This document shows, one piece after another, positions 1-9,459 of a stretch of DNA of 64,000 bases. Each line of letters begins with the position of its first letter. Position 1 is the first letter of the stretch. The DNA lies in assembly GCF_009709575.1 (NCBI RefSeq), contig NZ_WIXO01000001.1, forward strand, positions 5,086,001 to 5,150,000. Reading direction: 5' to 3'. Made by a program: the position numbers and the translations under genes. The notes beneath the pieces are model-generated. The model had not been told where the DNA came from and searched no databases. It saw only the letters and a list, made by a program, of their open reading frames with translations. The DNA is from Streptomyces taklimakanensis. GTDB taxonomy: Bacteria; Actinomycetota; Actinomycetes; Streptomycetales; Streptomycetaceae.

Positions 1-188
1 AGGGGGGTACCAACCGCCGGCGACCAGCGCGGAGTCCGTCCACGAGCAGGTGCCCACCAGAATGCTTCCCATGTCCGAGGGGTACCCGCGCGACGTCGCC
101 GGATCCGTCCCGGATCGCCGGCGGCGGGGGTCCCGGAGCGCTCGGAGGCTCCCGGGGCCCCGGAAGCACTCAGGAGAGGAGCGCGGCC

Positions 189-614
189 ATGGCCGGAGAG
201 GACATCGGCACCACGGGCGACGGTTCGGACAGGGAACGACGGGCCCGCGAGATCGCGGAGGAGGCGGAGCGGACCCGGAACCCCGGGAACGCCACGTACG
301 GCCCCGGCGACGAACTGCCCGAGAGCGGCGAGGACATGGGGACGGGCGAGGACCACTGGAAACCCGGCAGCGCCGAGGACCCCGCCCCGTCCCCGCTGGG
401 CAAGGGCGACACCCACGCGGTGGCCAGTGACGACGTGGAACAGCCGGAGATCGCCGCGGGACCGACCGCCGGGATGCAGCCGGGCGAGACGGTGGAACGC
501 GGTCCCTGGATCCCGCCGGTGGAGGTGGATCCGCCGAAGGGCGGCGATCTGCCCCGTGACGCGGCGGGGGAGCCGGAAGCGGTGCGCCGGCAGAAGGAGG
601 AGGGCGGCCCCTGA
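189..614 (+). CDS. Hypothetical small hydrophilic protein
   Basis: This encodes a 141-residue acidic, highly charged protein rich in Glu, Gly and Pro. It has no signal peptide, membrane segment or motif that I recognise. The start ATG follows AGGAGAGGAG at good spacing, which supports the start. Codon third positions are strongly GC, as in a real gene. It is followed by a strong hairpin and then by the convergent chaplin gene, so it is probably monocistronic. The low-complexity sequence suggests a disordered cytoplasmic protein. The function is unknown. Confidence 0.65.
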   Translation: MAGEDIGTTGDGSDRERRAREIAEEAERTRNPGNATYGPGDELPESGEDMGTGEDHWKPGSAEDPAPSPLGKGDTHAVASDDVEQPEIAAGPTAGMQPGETVERGPWIPPVEVDPPKGGDLPRDAAGEPEAVRRQKEEGGP

Positions 615-690
615 CCGTCCTTTGGCAGCCGGTCGGCCCCGCGCACGGTGGGGCGGAGGAACGACCGGGAGCGGCGGGAGGGGGACGGAG

Positions 691-726
691 CCGGGGCCGG
701 CGGAGAGGAGGCTCCGCCGGCCCCGG
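691..726. terminator. Bidirectional hairpin terminator
   Basis: A perfect 15-bp inverted repeat (691-705 pairing with 712-726) with a 6-nt loop lies between the convergent ends of the small hydrophilic protein gene and the chaplin gene. No clear T-tract follows, which is usual in high-GC actinomycetes. It probably stops transcription from both sides. Confidence 0.7.
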
Positions 727-791
727 GCCGGTTCCCGCCGGACGGCGACGGTCGGGGGAAGGGCTCCGCCGCCGTCCGAGCAGGTCGTGGG

Positions 792-1031
792 TCAGCGGTT
801 GACGCAGATGTTCCCGAAGGCCGGGTTCAGCGCACCGATGACGTTGATGCTGTTGCCGCAGACGTTGACCGGCACGTGGATCGGAACCTGGACCACGTTG
901 CCGCTCAGGACGCCAGGGGAACCGACGGCCGTGCCCCTGGCACCGCTGTCGGCCGACGCGATCCCCGCGCCACCGAGGACCATGGTGCAGCCGACGGCGG
1001 CGAGGGCGGTGGCCTTGGCGATACGGCTCAT
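792..1031 (-). CDS. Short chaplin, hydrophobic aerial-surface protein
   Basis: Chaplins are secreted amyloid-forming proteins that coat streptomycete aerial hyphae and spores and lower surface tension. The 79-residue product has a Sec signal peptide (about 1-27, ending ASA) and then one chaplin domain. That domain shows the LSGN motif, the hydrophobic run VVQVPIHVPVNVCGN, and the paired Cys58 and Cys76 that form the family's disulfide. The size fits the short ChpD-H group, which has one domain and no LPXTG sorting signal. I chose the ATG at 1031 because AAGGAG sits just upstream; an in-frame ATG further upstream would put a charged extension before the signal peptide. The gene stands alone, with a terminator downstream. 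Confidence 0.93.
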   Translation of the reverse strand: MSRIAKATALAAVGCTMVLGGAGIASADSGARGTAVGSPGVLSGNVVQVPIHVPVNVCGNSINVIGALNPAFGNICVNR

Positions 1032-1309
1032 CGCCGTTCTCCTTTCGGGTCGTGAGTGGATCACCCTGTCCCAACGACACCGGCGGACACCGGATACGCA
1101 TGATCACTCGATAGGCTTATCCGGATCACCGTTCCGGCGTTCTTCCTGGGCCGGACGGCTCCGTGCCGGTGGCGCCCCGCCCCGGTGTCCCCCTTGTCGA
1201 TCACACACTCGGCGCAACCCCCCGCGCGTCTCCCACGGAGGGGGCTCGCCCGTCTGTCATGGTTTGCTCCGGTTTGGTTGGCTTGGTTGGTGTCGATCGG
1301 AGAAGATCC

Positions 1310-2410
1310 ATGCGTGTTTCCCTGGGGCTCACCGGCCGAGGAGTGCTGTGCGCCCTGGCGTCAGCGACCCTGGCGATGACGCTGCCGCCGACCGCGGCCG
1401 CGCCGGCTCCCGGCGAGGCGCCGCGCGTCCCGTTCGCGGAGCGCTACCGCGCCACCTTGCACGGTGGCGTCGCGCGCGCCGCCAACTCCGCCGCCACCTG
1501 TCTGGAGCCCGCCACCGCCGCCGCGCCGTCCTGCGCCGCGGCCCGCGGCGGCACCGCGACGGGGGACAACGGCGACTACGAGATGACGTACGTCGACGTC
1601 GACGACGACCCCAACACCTACAACTCCAGCCGCGCCGAACTGCGTCTGCCCGCCGGGGCACGCGTCACCCACGCCAGGCTGTACTGGGGCGGCAACCTCC
1701 GGGTCGGCGAACAGAAGGACCCGCAGGACAACGGACGGGTGCTGCTCGCGGAGGAGGGCGGCCGGTACAAGGAGGTCCTCGCCGACACCGTCGTCGGGCA
1801 CCGCCGCACCGACGTCATGGACGGCTACTCCGCCTCGGCCGACGTCACCCACATCGTCGCGCACTCCGGCGGCGGCACCTACACCGTCGGCCAGCTCAAC
1901 GTCGCCAAGGGCCACAGCGCCGCGGGGGCCTGGGGCGGCTGGACGCTGGTGGCCGCCTACGAGCACCCCGACGAGCCCCTGCGGCACGTGGTCCTCGTGG
2001 ACGGCTACGAGCCGCTCCACTCCGCCCGGCGGTCGGTCGGCCACACCGTACGGAACCTGCCCGTGGCCCCCGGAGCCACCGGATCGGCGGGCGTGGTGGC
2101 CTACGACGGCGACCGCGGCCGGAGCGGCGAGGCGATGACGGTGCGGGTCGAAGGCTCCCCGGCGTACCGGGTGCGCGACGCGGCCAACCCCGCCGACGAC
2201 CCCTTCAACTCCACGATCACCGACCACGGGCGCCCCACCACAGGCCGTCTCCCGTCCTACCCCAACACCCTGGGCTACGACTCCGACGTCCACGGCGTCA
2301 CGCCCGCGTTCGCGCGCGGCGGCGACTCGGTGACGTTCCGGTTCACCACCACCCGCAGCGAGGGCTACCAGGTGGGCGCCCTGTTCCTCCAGGTCGACGC
2401 GCGCCGCTGA
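1310..2410 (+). CDS. Secreted DUF3344-like protein
   Basis: The 366-residue product begins with a Sec signal peptide (about 1-28) and is then entirely extracellular. It has beta-rich sequence with the motifs ARLYWGGNL and GAWGGWTLVAAYEHP, which I associate with the DUF3344 family of actinobacterial secreted surface proteins. No catalytic residues are recognisable. The ATG at 1310 follows CGGAG at normal spacing; in-frame starts further upstream would precede the signal peptide. It lies just upstream of the exopolysaccharide genes but is separated from them by a hairpin, so it may be its own unit. The exact biochemical role is unknown. Confidence 0.7.
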   Translation: MRVSLGLTGRGVLCALASATLAMTLPPTAAAPAPGEAPRVPFAERYRATLHGGVARAANSAATCLEPATAAAPSCAAARGGTATGDNGDYEMTYVDVDDDPNTYNSSRAELRLPAGARVTHARLYWGGNLRVGEQKDPQDNGRVLLAEEGGRYKEVLADTVVGHRRTDVMDGYSASADVTHIVAHSGGGTYTVGQLNVAKGHSAAGAWGGWTLVAAYEHPDEPLRHVVLVDGYEPLHSARRSVGHTVRNLPVAPGATGSAGVVAYDGDRGRSGEAMTVRVEGSPAYRVRDAANPADDPFNSTITDHGRPTTGRLPSYPNTLGYDSDVHGVTPAFARGGDSVTFRFTTTRSEGYQVGALFLQVDARR

Positions 2411-2421
2411 CCGACCCGCAC

Positions 2422-2450
2422 GGGGCCGCGGCCGGCGCGGTCGCGGCCCC
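2422..2450 (+). terminator. Probable terminator after the secreted protein gene
   Basis: Nine-bp inverted repeat arms (2422-2430 and 2442-2450) with an 11-nt loop start 11 nt after the stop codon at 2410. The stem is GC-only and there is no T-tract. It lies before the glycosyltransferase gene that opens the polysaccharide locus. Confidence 0.5.
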
Positions 2451-2498
2451 GGCGCGAGACCGAGCCGTTCCGTGTGTTGGCGTACAGGGGAGTTCCGC

Positions 2499-3758
2499 GT
2501 GCCTCGAACCGACGAAGAAGCGTGCCCCACCACGGTGCTGCACCTGGCGCAGCCCGTCGAGGGCGGTGTCGCCAGGGTCGTCACCGACCTGGTGCGGGCC
2601 CAGACCGCGGCGGGAGTCCGCGCCGTGGTGGCCTGTCCGTCCGGCGGGACGCTGGGTCGCGCCGCCGCGGCGGCCGGCGCCGAAGTGGTCGACTGGTCCG
2701 CGCGGCGCGAGCCGGGAGCGGGCCTGTGCGGCGAGACCGTGCGCGCCGCCCGGCTGGTCCGGCGGGTCGCACCCGACCTGGTGCACACCCACAGCGCCAA
2801 GGCCGGGCTGGCCGGCCGGCTCGCCCTGCGCGGCGGGGTGCCCACCGTCCACCAGCCGCACGCCTGGTCCTTCGACGCCGTCGACGGGACCGCCGCCCGC
2901 CTCGCCCGGTCCTGGGAACGGCTGGGCGCGCGGTGGGCGGACCGTGTGCTGTGCGTCGCCGAGGACGAGCGCCGCCGCGGCGTACGGGCCGGTGTGCGCG
3001 CCCGCTGGGCGGTGGTCCGCAACGGCGTGGACACCGACCGCTTCCGCCCGGCGGACGAGGCGGCCCGCGCCCGTGCCCGCGCCGCCCTCCCCGCGCTCGA
3101 CGGCGTGCCCCCGCACGCCCCCCTGGTCGTCTGCGTCGGCCGGCTGTGCCGCCAGAAGGGCCAGGACGTACTGCTGCGGGCCTGGCCCTCGGTCGCCGCC
3201 CGCGTCCCCGAGGCCTGGCTGGTCCTGGTCGGCGACGGCCCCCGGCGGCGCGAACTGGGCGCCGCGGCCCGCGGCAGGGTGCTGTTCGCGGGGGCGGTCG
3301 AGGACACGGCGCCCTGGTACGCGGCGGCCGACGCGGTCGTGCTGCCCTCCCGCTGGGAGGGCATGGCGCTGGTCCCGCTGGAGGCGATGGCCTGTGGCCG
3401 CCCCGTGGTGGTCACCGAGGTGACCGGCGCGGCCGAGAGCCTCCCCCCGGGACGCGCCGCCGACTTCGCGGTACCGCCGGAGGACCCCGCCGCGCTGGCC
3501 CACGCGCTGACCGCCCTGCTCGTCGACCCGCGGCTGCGGCACGAGCTGGGGCGACGGTCCCGCGACCACGTCGTGGCCGCCCACGACGTGCGGCGGACGG
3601 CGGAACGGGTCGCGGAGCTGTACGGCGAGGTGCTGGCCGAGCGGGCGGCGGCGCCCGCGGCGGGCCCCGCCGCCACGCCGTTCCACCTCCCCCTCCACCC
3701 CTTCACCCACCAGCCCGTCCTTCCCCACCCCGATTCCAGGGAGCGCACCAGGCGATGA
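2499..3758 (+). CDS. Glycosyltransferase family 4
   Basis: This is a predicted cytoplasmic GT-B fold retaining glycosyltransferase of 419 residues. The N-terminal acceptor domain has the GGVARVV loop. The C-terminal donor domain carries GRLCRQKGQD and the GT4 motif EGMALVPLEAMACG (the first Glu is near residue 287), which binds the nucleotide sugar. GTG at 2499 is the best start because AGGGGAG lies 8 nt upstream. The stop overlaps the next gene by ATGA, so the two are translationally coupled. Next to a sugar-phosphate transferase, flippase and polymerase, it probably adds a sugar to the lipid-linked exopolysaccharide repeat. Donor and acceptor cannot be read from the sequence. Confidence 0.88.
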   Translation: MPRTDEEACPTTVLHLAQPVEGGVARVVTDLVRAQTAAGVRAVVACPSGGTLGRAAAAAGAEVVDWSARREPGAGLCGETVRAARLVRRVAPDLVHTHSAKAGLAGRLALRGGVPTVHQPHAWSFDAVDGTAARLARSWERLGARWADRVLCVAEDERRRGVRAGVRARWAVVRNGVDTDRFRPADEAARARARAALPALDGVPPHAPLVVCVGRLCRQKGQDVLLRAWPSVAARVPEAWLVLVGDGPRRRELGAAARGRVLFAGAVEDTAPWYAAADAVVLPSRWEGMALVPLEAMACGRPVVVTEVTGAAESLPPGRAADFAVPPEDPAALAHALTALLVDPRLRHELGRRSRDHVVAAHDVRRTAERVAELYGEVLAERAAAPAAGPAATPFHLPLHPFTHQPVLPHPDSRERTRR

Positions 3759-5311
3759 CCACGGAGAACGCCGGGACAGCCAACCCGAGTCAGGTCCTTC
3801 CCCCGCCGGAGTCCAGACCCCGCGCGGCCGTCCACGTCGTCGGCCCGCCGCGCGGCGCGGCGTCCCGACTCCTGCCACCGCGCCCGAGGAGGAACCCGTA
3901 CCGCCGCCGCGCCGTGGGCGTGCTGGTGGCCGCCGACGGTCTCGTGGCGCTCACGGTGGCGGTCCCGGCGGCCGCCCCGTCCGGCGGGGGACCGGACCCC
4001 CTCGCCCTGGCACTGTTCGCCGTCCTGCTGCCGCTCGTCCTGCTGCCGCTCAACGCCCGAGGCGGCCTGTACCGCACCGCCCTGACCGCCTCGGCACTCG
4101 ACGAACTGCCCGCCCTGCTCGGCCGCACCGCGACGGCCTGGTGCGCGGCGGCGGCGGTGCTCGCCGCCCTCCACCCGGGCGGCGCGCTGGGATGGACGAC
4201 CCTGCCGGTCGTCGTGGCGGCCCACACGCTGCTGGCCTGCGCCGCGCGGGGCGCCGTCCACCTCGGCCGGCGGCTGGTGGGACGCCGCCGACCGCGCTCC
4301 GCCCTGGTGGTGGGCACCGGACCGGCCGGACGTCGGATCACCACGGCGCTCCAGGAGCGGTCCGAGTACGGGATGCGCCCGGTCGGGATGGTCGAGCCCG
4401 GCGAGACCACCGGAACCGGGGCCGGGGCCGGGGACGAGGCCGTCGAGGGGCCTGCCGTTCCCGTCCCCGTCCTCACCCGGCACGAGGAGATCGTCCGCGC
4501 CGTCATCCAGAACGCCGTGCGGGACGCGGTGTTCACCCGCGATCCGGCCCTCGACCCGGAGACCGCGGCGCTCGTACCGCTCTTCGAGGACCTGGACTGC
4601 ACGGTCTGGCTCGTCGGCGAGGCGGCCCGCGGCGCCGCCGCTTCCGCGGCCGGCGCCCCCCGGCCCCGGGAGGGCGACCACCTGTGGGGCTTCGCCTGCC
4701 GTCGGCTGGCCACCGCCCCCCGACGCCGCCCCGTCGAACTGCGCTGCAAGCGGGCGTTGGACGTGGCGGTCGCGGCCGTGGCCCTGGTGCTCGCCGCCCC
4801 CGTGCTGCTGGCCTGCGCCCTCGCCGTCCGGATCGCCGACGGCCCCGGCGTGATCTTCCGTCAGGAGCGGATCGGTCTGGGCGGGCGCCCCTTCACCGTG
4901 CTGAAGTTCCGCACCCTGCGCCCCCGCGACGAACACGAGTCGGCGACGCGCTGGAACGTCGCCGACGACCGGCGGATGAGCACGGTCGGCCACCTGCTGC
5001 GGCGCACCTCGCTGGACGAGCTGCCCCAACTGTGGAACGTCCTGCGCGGCGACATGAGCCTGGTCGGTCCGCGTCCCGAACGCCCCTACTTCGTGCAGCG
5101 GTTCAGCGGACTCCACCCCGGCTACGCGGCCCGCCACCGGATGCCCGCCGGGATCACCGGGCTGGCCCAGGTGCACGGCCTGCGCGGCGACACCTCCATC
5201 GAGGACCGCGCGCGGTTCGACAACCACTACATCGACACCTGGTCCCTGTGGCAGGACGTCCGCATCCTGCTCCACACCGCCGGCTCCCTCTTCCGACTCG
5301 GAGGCAGCTGA
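3755..5311 (+). CDS. Polyprenyl-phosphate glycosyl-1-phosphate transferase
   Basis: This enzyme starts exopolysaccharide repeat units by moving a sugar-1-phosphate from a nucleotide sugar to undecaprenyl phosphate at the membrane. The 518-residue protein has the full WbaP/EpsE-like plan. It begins with a group of hydrophobic segments (about 50-180) and a central Rossmann-like domain (ALVVGTGPAGRR). The conserved bacterial sugar transferase domain occupies about 325-518, with KRALDV, FRQERIGLGGRPF, KFRTL, LDELPQLWNVLRGDMSLVGPRPE and the closing HYIDTWSLWQD. The start overlaps the upstream gene by 4 bp. Its presence identifies the locus as a Wzx/Wzy-type pathway. The sugar specificity is unknown. 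Confidence 0.92.
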   Translation: MTTENAGTANPSQVLPPPESRPRAAVHVVGPPRGAASRLLPPRPRRNPYRRRAVGVLVAADGLVALTVAVPAAAPSGGGPDPLALALFAVLLPLVLLPLNARGGLYRTALTASALDELPALLGRTATAWCAAAAVLAALHPGGALGWTTLPVVVAAHTLLACAARGAVHLGRRLVGRRRPRSALVVGTGPAGRRITTALQERSEYGMRPVGMVEPGETTGTGAGAGDEAVEGPAVPVPVLTRHEEIVRAVIQNAVRDAVFTRDPALDPETAALVPLFEDLDCTVWLVGEAARGAAASAAGAPRPREGDHLWGFACRRLATAPRRRPVELRCKRALDVAVAAVALVLAAPVLLACALAVRIADGPGVIFRQERIGLGGRPFTVLKFRTLRPRDEHESATRWNVADDRRMSTVGHLLRRTSLDELPQLWNVLRGDMSLVGPRPERPYFVQRFSGLHPGYAARHRMPAGITGLAQVHGLRGDTSIEDRARFDNHYIDTWSLWQDVRILLHTAGSLFRLGGS

Positions 5312-5312
5312 G

Positions 5313-6809
5313 GTGACCGAGGCCACCACGGCGACCACCGCTCCCCGTTCCCCCCGCCCCGTGCCCCGTCCCCTCCCGACGGCTCGGGCGGGACGGGACG
5401 CGGGGCGGAGGGGCGCCGGCCGGTTCGGCGGGCCGGCGGCCGGACACCCGACGGTGCCGCTGGTGCTCGCCACCGCCCTGCTGGTGTGCGTGCCCGTCCC
5501 CGCCCGCACCCCCGGCGACCTGGTCGGGGGCGGGGGCGTCACCGTCGCGGACGTCGCGTCGGCCGTCCTGGTGGGCTGCTGCGCCGTGTCGGTCCTGCGC
5601 GCCCGGAGACGTCCGCTGGGCGTCCCGGCCGTCGTCGTGACGGCGGCCCCCGCCGTGGCGCTCGCCCTGGCCACCGTCGCGTCCCGCGACCCGGCCGCCT
5701 CGCTCGCCGGGTTCGTCCGGCTGCTCCAGGTCTTCGTCCTGGTTCCGCTCGCCGTGCTGCTCGCGCTGCGCTCGCGACGGCACGCCCGGCTGCTCGCGGC
5801 CGCCCTGGTGGGGGTCGCGCTGTTCCAGGGCGCGGTCGGCGTCCACCAGTTCGTCACCGGAACCGGCGCCTCCTACCAGGGGGAGAACATCCGGGCCGTG
5901 GGCACCTTCGGCCCGCTGGACGTCATGGGGATGTCCTCGGCGGTCTCCTGCGGTGTCGTGGTCGCCCTGGCGGTGGGCCTGGCGCCGCCTCCCGGTGCGT
6001 CCCGCCGGCTGCGGATCGCCGCGTCGGCGACGGCCGTCGTCCTGCTGGTCCCCCTGGTCCTCTCCTTCAGCCGCGGGGCGTGGCTCTCCACCGCCGTGGC
6101 CTGCACCGCCGTGCTGTTCCTGGCGGGCGCGCGGACGGCGCTGCGCGTTCTGGCCGTCCTGGCGGCCGCCGCCGTCGTGCTGGTCGGCGGGGTCGGGGTG
6201 GGCGGGAAGCTCGTCGCCGAGCGGGCGAGCAGCATCACCGAGGTCACCGAGGCGCCCGACCAGTCGGTCACCGACCGCTACGCCATGTGGGCCGCGGCCC
6301 TGGCGATGTGGCGCGAGGACCCGGTCACCGGGGTGGGGCCCAAGGGCTTCCCCGACCACCGCGACACCCACGCCTCCCTCGCCCTCTCCGCGGCGAGCGA
6401 CACCGCCGGCGCCGGCCACGCCTTCCACCGCCAGCCGCTGCTCTCCCCGCACAACATGTACCTGCTCCTCCTCGCCGAGCAGGGCACGGTGGGTGCCGTC
6501 GCGTTCACCGGCGGCTGGGCGGCGCTGCTGGTGCTGGGCGTACGGCGGCTGCGCGCCGCGCGGGCGGCGGCGCGTCGCGCCCGGCGCGACGCGCCCCACG
6601 GCACCGACCCCGCGACGGACTGCGGACTGGCCGCCGTGGGCCTTCTCGTCCTCGTCTGCGTCGACTTCCTCTACGCCGACATCGGCGGCCCCTCCACCGT
6701 CCTGACCGCCCTGGCCCTCGGACTGGCCGCCTGGTGGGCGCTGTCGCCCGCGGTGCCGGACGAGGGGGCCGCCACGACCCTCCACCGGAAGGACGTGTGT
6801 CGACGGTGA
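5313..6809 (+). CDS. O-antigen ligase/polymerase family membrane protein
   Basis: This is a polytopic membrane protein of 498 residues with roughly ten to twelve hydrophobic segments. It has the Wzy_C/O-antigen ligase hallmark FSRGAWLS (about 252-259), followed by a large extracellular loop containing GVGPKGFPDH. Such proteins join lipid-linked repeat units on the outer face of the membrane, either polymerising the glycan or ligating it to an acceptor. GTG at 5313 begins right after the upstream stop, with GGAGG in the end of the preceding gene acting as ribosome site. The genomic setting favours a polymerase role in exopolysaccharide assembly. Confidence 0.85.
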   Translation: MTEATTATTAPRSPRPVPRPLPTARAGRDAGRRGAGRFGGPAAGHPTVPLVLATALLVCVPVPARTPGDLVGGGGVTVADVASAVLVGCCAVSVLRARRRPLGVPAVVVTAAPAVALALATVASRDPAASLAGFVRLLQVFVLVPLAVLLALRSRRHARLLAAALVGVALFQGAVGVHQFVTGTGASYQGENIRAVGTFGPLDVMGMSSAVSCGVVVALAVGLAPPPGASRRLRIAASATAVVLLVPLVLSFSRGAWLSTAVACTAVLFLAGARTALRVLAVLAAAAVVLVGGVGVGGKLVAERASSITEVTEAPDQSVTDRYAMWAAALAMWREDPVTGVGPKGFPDHRDTHASLALSAASDTAGAGHAFHRQPLLSPHNMYLLLLAEQGTVGAVAFTGGWAALLVLGVRRLRAARAAARRARRDAPHGTDPATDCGLAAVGLLVLVCVDFLYADIGGPSTVLTALALGLAAWWALSPAVPDEGAATTLHRKDVCRR

Positions 6810-8587
6810 CCACGGCACCCACGGCATCCACGGCATCCACGGTGACTCCGTCGCCCGGCCGTCCGACGCGTCCCGGGCCCCCCGCCCCCGCCGGGGCACG
6901 GGAGCCCGCGCCGGGCGGGCGGTTCGTCGCCCGGGCAGCGGCCGTCACCGCCGTACTGACCGCGGCGGGCTCCTTCTTCGGCCTCGTGCGCGACCAGACC
7001 ATCGCCCACCTCTTCGGTGCGGGCAGCGACACCGACGCCTTCCTGGTCTCCTGGACGATCCCGGAGTTCGCCGCCACGCTCCTCATCGAGGACGCCATGG
7101 CGCTGGTGCTGGTACCGGCGTTCAGCCTCGCCCTGTCCCGCCGCGCCGCGTCGGCCGCCCGCCCCGACGGCACCGAGGGAGGAGGCGACGCGTCCGCGGG
7201 CGCCGACGACCCGGTGCGGGCCCTGCTCGCGGCCACCCTCCCCCGGCTGCTGTTGGCACTGGCGGGCACCGCCGGCGTCGCCGCGCTCCTCGCGCCCCAC
7301 CTGGTGGACGTCCTCGCGCCCGGACTGGCCGACCCCGCCCTGGCGGTGGAGTGCACCCGGCTGACCGCGCTGACGGTGCTGGGCTTCGGCACCGCCGGGT
7401 ACTTCAGCGCGGCCCTGCGCGCCCACCGCAGCTTCGTGCCGCCGGCGACGATCTACCTCTCCTACAACCTCGTCGTCATCGCCGCCATGCTGACCCTGTA
7501 CGCCCGGTGGGGCGTGCGCGCCGCCGCGTTCGGGGTGGCGGCGGGGAGCCTGGCGATGGTCCTCGTCCAACTCCCGGCCTTCCGGCGGCACCTGTCCGCC
7601 GGTGCGTCCGGCACCGAACGCACCGCCCGCACCGAACGCACCGCCCGCACCGGCCGTCCCCGGTGGCGGCGGGAACGGACGGTGCGGCACGGCGGAGGCC
7701 GCCGTACCGGCCCGAGCGCCGCCGCGGCCCTGGTGGGCGGAGCCGTGCTCGCGCCCGTGGCCGTCTTCGCCCTCTCCCGCCAGTCCCAGGTGCTCGTCGA
7801 GCGCTTCCTGGCCTCCGAACTGCCGCCCGGAGCCATCTCGCACCTGAACTACGCGCAGAAGATCGCCCAACTGCCCATGACGTTCTCCCTGCTGCTGTGC
7901 ACGGTCACCTTCCCGCTGGTCGCCCGTGCCATGGCGGACGGCCGACCGGAGCGGGCCAGGCGGCGGGTGGAACGCGATCTGCTGCTGGCCGCCGTGGTGG
8001 TGCTGCTCGGTGCCGCGTACGTCATCGCCTACGCCCCCCAGATCGTCGAACTCCTCTTCCAGCGCGGCGCGTTCGGCGCGGGCGACACCGCCGCCACCGC
8101 CTCGGTCATGCGCGTCTACGCGGTCGGGCTGCTCGGCCACTGTCTGGCCGGCGCCCTGGTGCGGCCGTTCTTCTCCACCTCCCGGCCCACCTGGTACCCG
8201 GCCGGCGCGATGGCCGTCGGGCTGCTGCTCACCGTCGCGGCGGGGGCGCTCGCCGCCCCGCGCTGGGGCGTCCACGGCATCGCGGCCGCCAACGCCGTCG
8301 GGATCACCACCACCGCGCTGCTGCTCCTGGGCGGCCTGCGCACCCGCGTCCTGCCCATCCGGGTGGGCGCGGTGACCGCCGGCCTCGGACGTCTGGTCCT
8401 GGCCGCCGCCGTCGCCGGCGCGGCCGGTTGGGCCGCCGCGCCGCTGCTGCCCTCCCCGCTGCCCACCGCCCTGGCCGGGGGCGTGATCGTCCCGGCCGCC
8501 TTCACGGGCGCGGCGCTCGCCGTCCGCGCCCCGGAGGTACCGCAGTTGCTCACCGCCGTCACACGAAGGTTCCGCCATGTCCGTTGA
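6797..8587 (+). CDS. MVF/MurJ-type lipid-linked oligosaccharide flippase
   Basis: The protein of about 596 residues belongs to the mouse virulence factor family. It has a disordered Thr/Pro N-terminus, then about 13-14 membrane segments with family motifs such as FFGLVRDQTIAHLFG and SHLNYAQKIAQLP. MurJ moves lipid II; in an exopolysaccharide locus the homologue probably flips the lipid-linked repeat unit instead of a classical Wzx. A cytoplasmic loop carries a short duplicated stretch (TERTAR twice, near 7615-7650). The start is uncertain. GTG 6797 is only 3 nt from AAGGA, while GTG 6806 gives the typical GTGA overlap with the upstream stop. Confidence 0.85.
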   Translation: MSTVTTAPTASTASTVTPSPGRPTRPGPPAPAGAREPAPGGRFVARAAAVTAVLTAAGSFFGLVRDQTIAHLFGAGSDTDAFLVSWTIPEFAATLLIEDAMALVLVPAFSLALSRRAASAARPDGTEGGGDASAGADDPVRALLAATLPRLLLALAGTAGVAALLAPHLVDVLAPGLADPALAVECTRLTALTVLGFGTAGYFSAALRAHRSFVPPATIYLSYNLVVIAAMLTLYARWGVRAAAFGVAAGSLAMVLVQLPAFRRHLSAGASGTERTARTERTARTGRPRWRRERTVRHGGGRRTGPSAAAALVGGAVLAPVAVFALSRQSQVLVERFLASELPPGAISHLNYAQKIAQLPMTFSLLLCTVTFPLVARAMADGRPERARRRVERDLLLAAVVVLLGAAYVIAYAPQIVELLFQRGAFGAGDTAATASVMRVYAVGLLGHCLAGALVRPFFSTSRPTWYPAGAMAVGLLLTVAAGALAAPRWGVHGIAAANAVGITTTALLLLGGLRTRVLPIRVGAVTAGLGRLVLAAAVAGAAGWAAAPLLPSPLPTALAGGVIVPAAFTGAALAVRAPEVPQLLTAVTRRFRHVR

Positions 8588-9407
8588 CCCGGCCCATGTC
8601 CCCGCGCCCGCCGCTCCCGGCGCCGCGACCGCCTCGCTGCCCCGGCACCGCCCGGTGCGCCCCTGGGTGCTGATGTACCACTCGGTGGCCGAGCACACCG
8701 AGGACCCCTACAACGTCACCGTCTCGCCGGGACGACTGGGCCGCCAACTGCGTTGGTTGCGCCGGCGCGGGCTGCGCGGCGTGGGCGTGGGCGAGCTGCT
8801 GCGCGAGCGCGCCGCCGGACGGGGCGCCCACCTGGTGGGCCTGACCTTCGACGACGGCTACGCCGACTTCATCGAGGAGGCCGTCCCCCTGCTGCGCCAC
8901 CACGGCTGCACCGCGACCGTGTTCGCCCTGCCCGGCAGGCTCGGCGGCACCAACGAGTGGGACCCGCTCGGTCCCCGCAAGCCGCTGTTGACCGAGGCCG
9001 GGATCCGCGCCGCCCTCGGCGCCGGCATGGAGATCGGCTCCCACGGGATGCTCCACCTGGATCTCACCGGCACCGACGACGACACCCTGCACCGGGAGAC
9101 CGAGGGCAGCCGCCTGCTCCTGGAGGAGATCACCGGCCGGCCGGTCCGGGGCTTCTGCTACCCCTACGGCACGATCGACCACCGCGTGGTGAAGGCCGTA
9201 CGCGCGGCGGGATACGCGTACGCCTGCGCCATCGATCCCGGCCCGCTGACGTCGGTGCACGCCCTGCCCCGCGTCCACGTCGGCGAGACCGACACCTCCT
9301 GGCGGCTGCACGCCAAGCGGCTGCTGCACCCGCTGCGCCGGCGCGCCCTGCCCAGCGGGCCCACCACCCCGGCCGCCGGCCCCTTCCCGATCGGGGCCGG
9401 ACGGTGA
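8577..9407 (+). CDS. Polysaccharide deacetylase (NodB homology domain)
   Basis: This is a 276-residue carbohydrate esterase family 4 type protein. It carries the metal-binding triad of the family: Asp92-Asp93 in TFDDGY, and His156 and His160 in SHGMLH. A later conserved FCYPYG motif matches family motif 3. It has no obvious signal peptide, so it may act on the cytoplasmic lipid-linked intermediate, or export may be atypical. The ATG overlaps the flippase gene by 11 bp and is preceded by AAGG. Removal of N- or O-acetyl groups from the nascent polysaccharide is the likely role. Confidence 0.88.
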   Translation: MSVDPAHVPAPAAPGAATASLPRHRPVRPWVLMYHSVAEHTEDPYNVTVSPGRLGRQLRWLRRRGLRGVGVGELLRERAAGRGAHLVGLTFDDGYADFIEEAVPLLRHHGCTATVFALPGRLGGTNEWDPLGPRKPLLTEAGIRAALGAGMEIGSHGMLHLDLTGTDDDTLHRETEGSRLLLEEITGRPVRGFCYPYGTIDHRVVKAVRAAGYAYACAIDPGPLTSVHALPRVHVGETDTSWRLHAKRLLHPLRRRALPSGPTTPAAGPFPIGAGR

Positions 9408-9459
9408 GGGAGACACCCGCGGGGCGCCCCGCCGCGGCGCCGACGGCGGGGGAGGGCCG

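Noticed and set aside
1..188. A possible gene tail at the left edge of the window
   Set aside because: No frame shows recognisable protein sequence or a clear stop and terminator pattern, so nothing can be supported here.
1361..5857. A 1498-codon open frame on the minus strand across the start of the polysaccharide locus
   Set aside because: It has no motifs and is antisense to a glycosyltransferase, a sugar transferase and part of the polymerase gene, all well supported.
6797..8587. MurJ-like gene considered as the essential lipid II flippase
   Set aside because: It lies inside an exopolysaccharide operon, so a dedicated flippase for that polymer is more likely.
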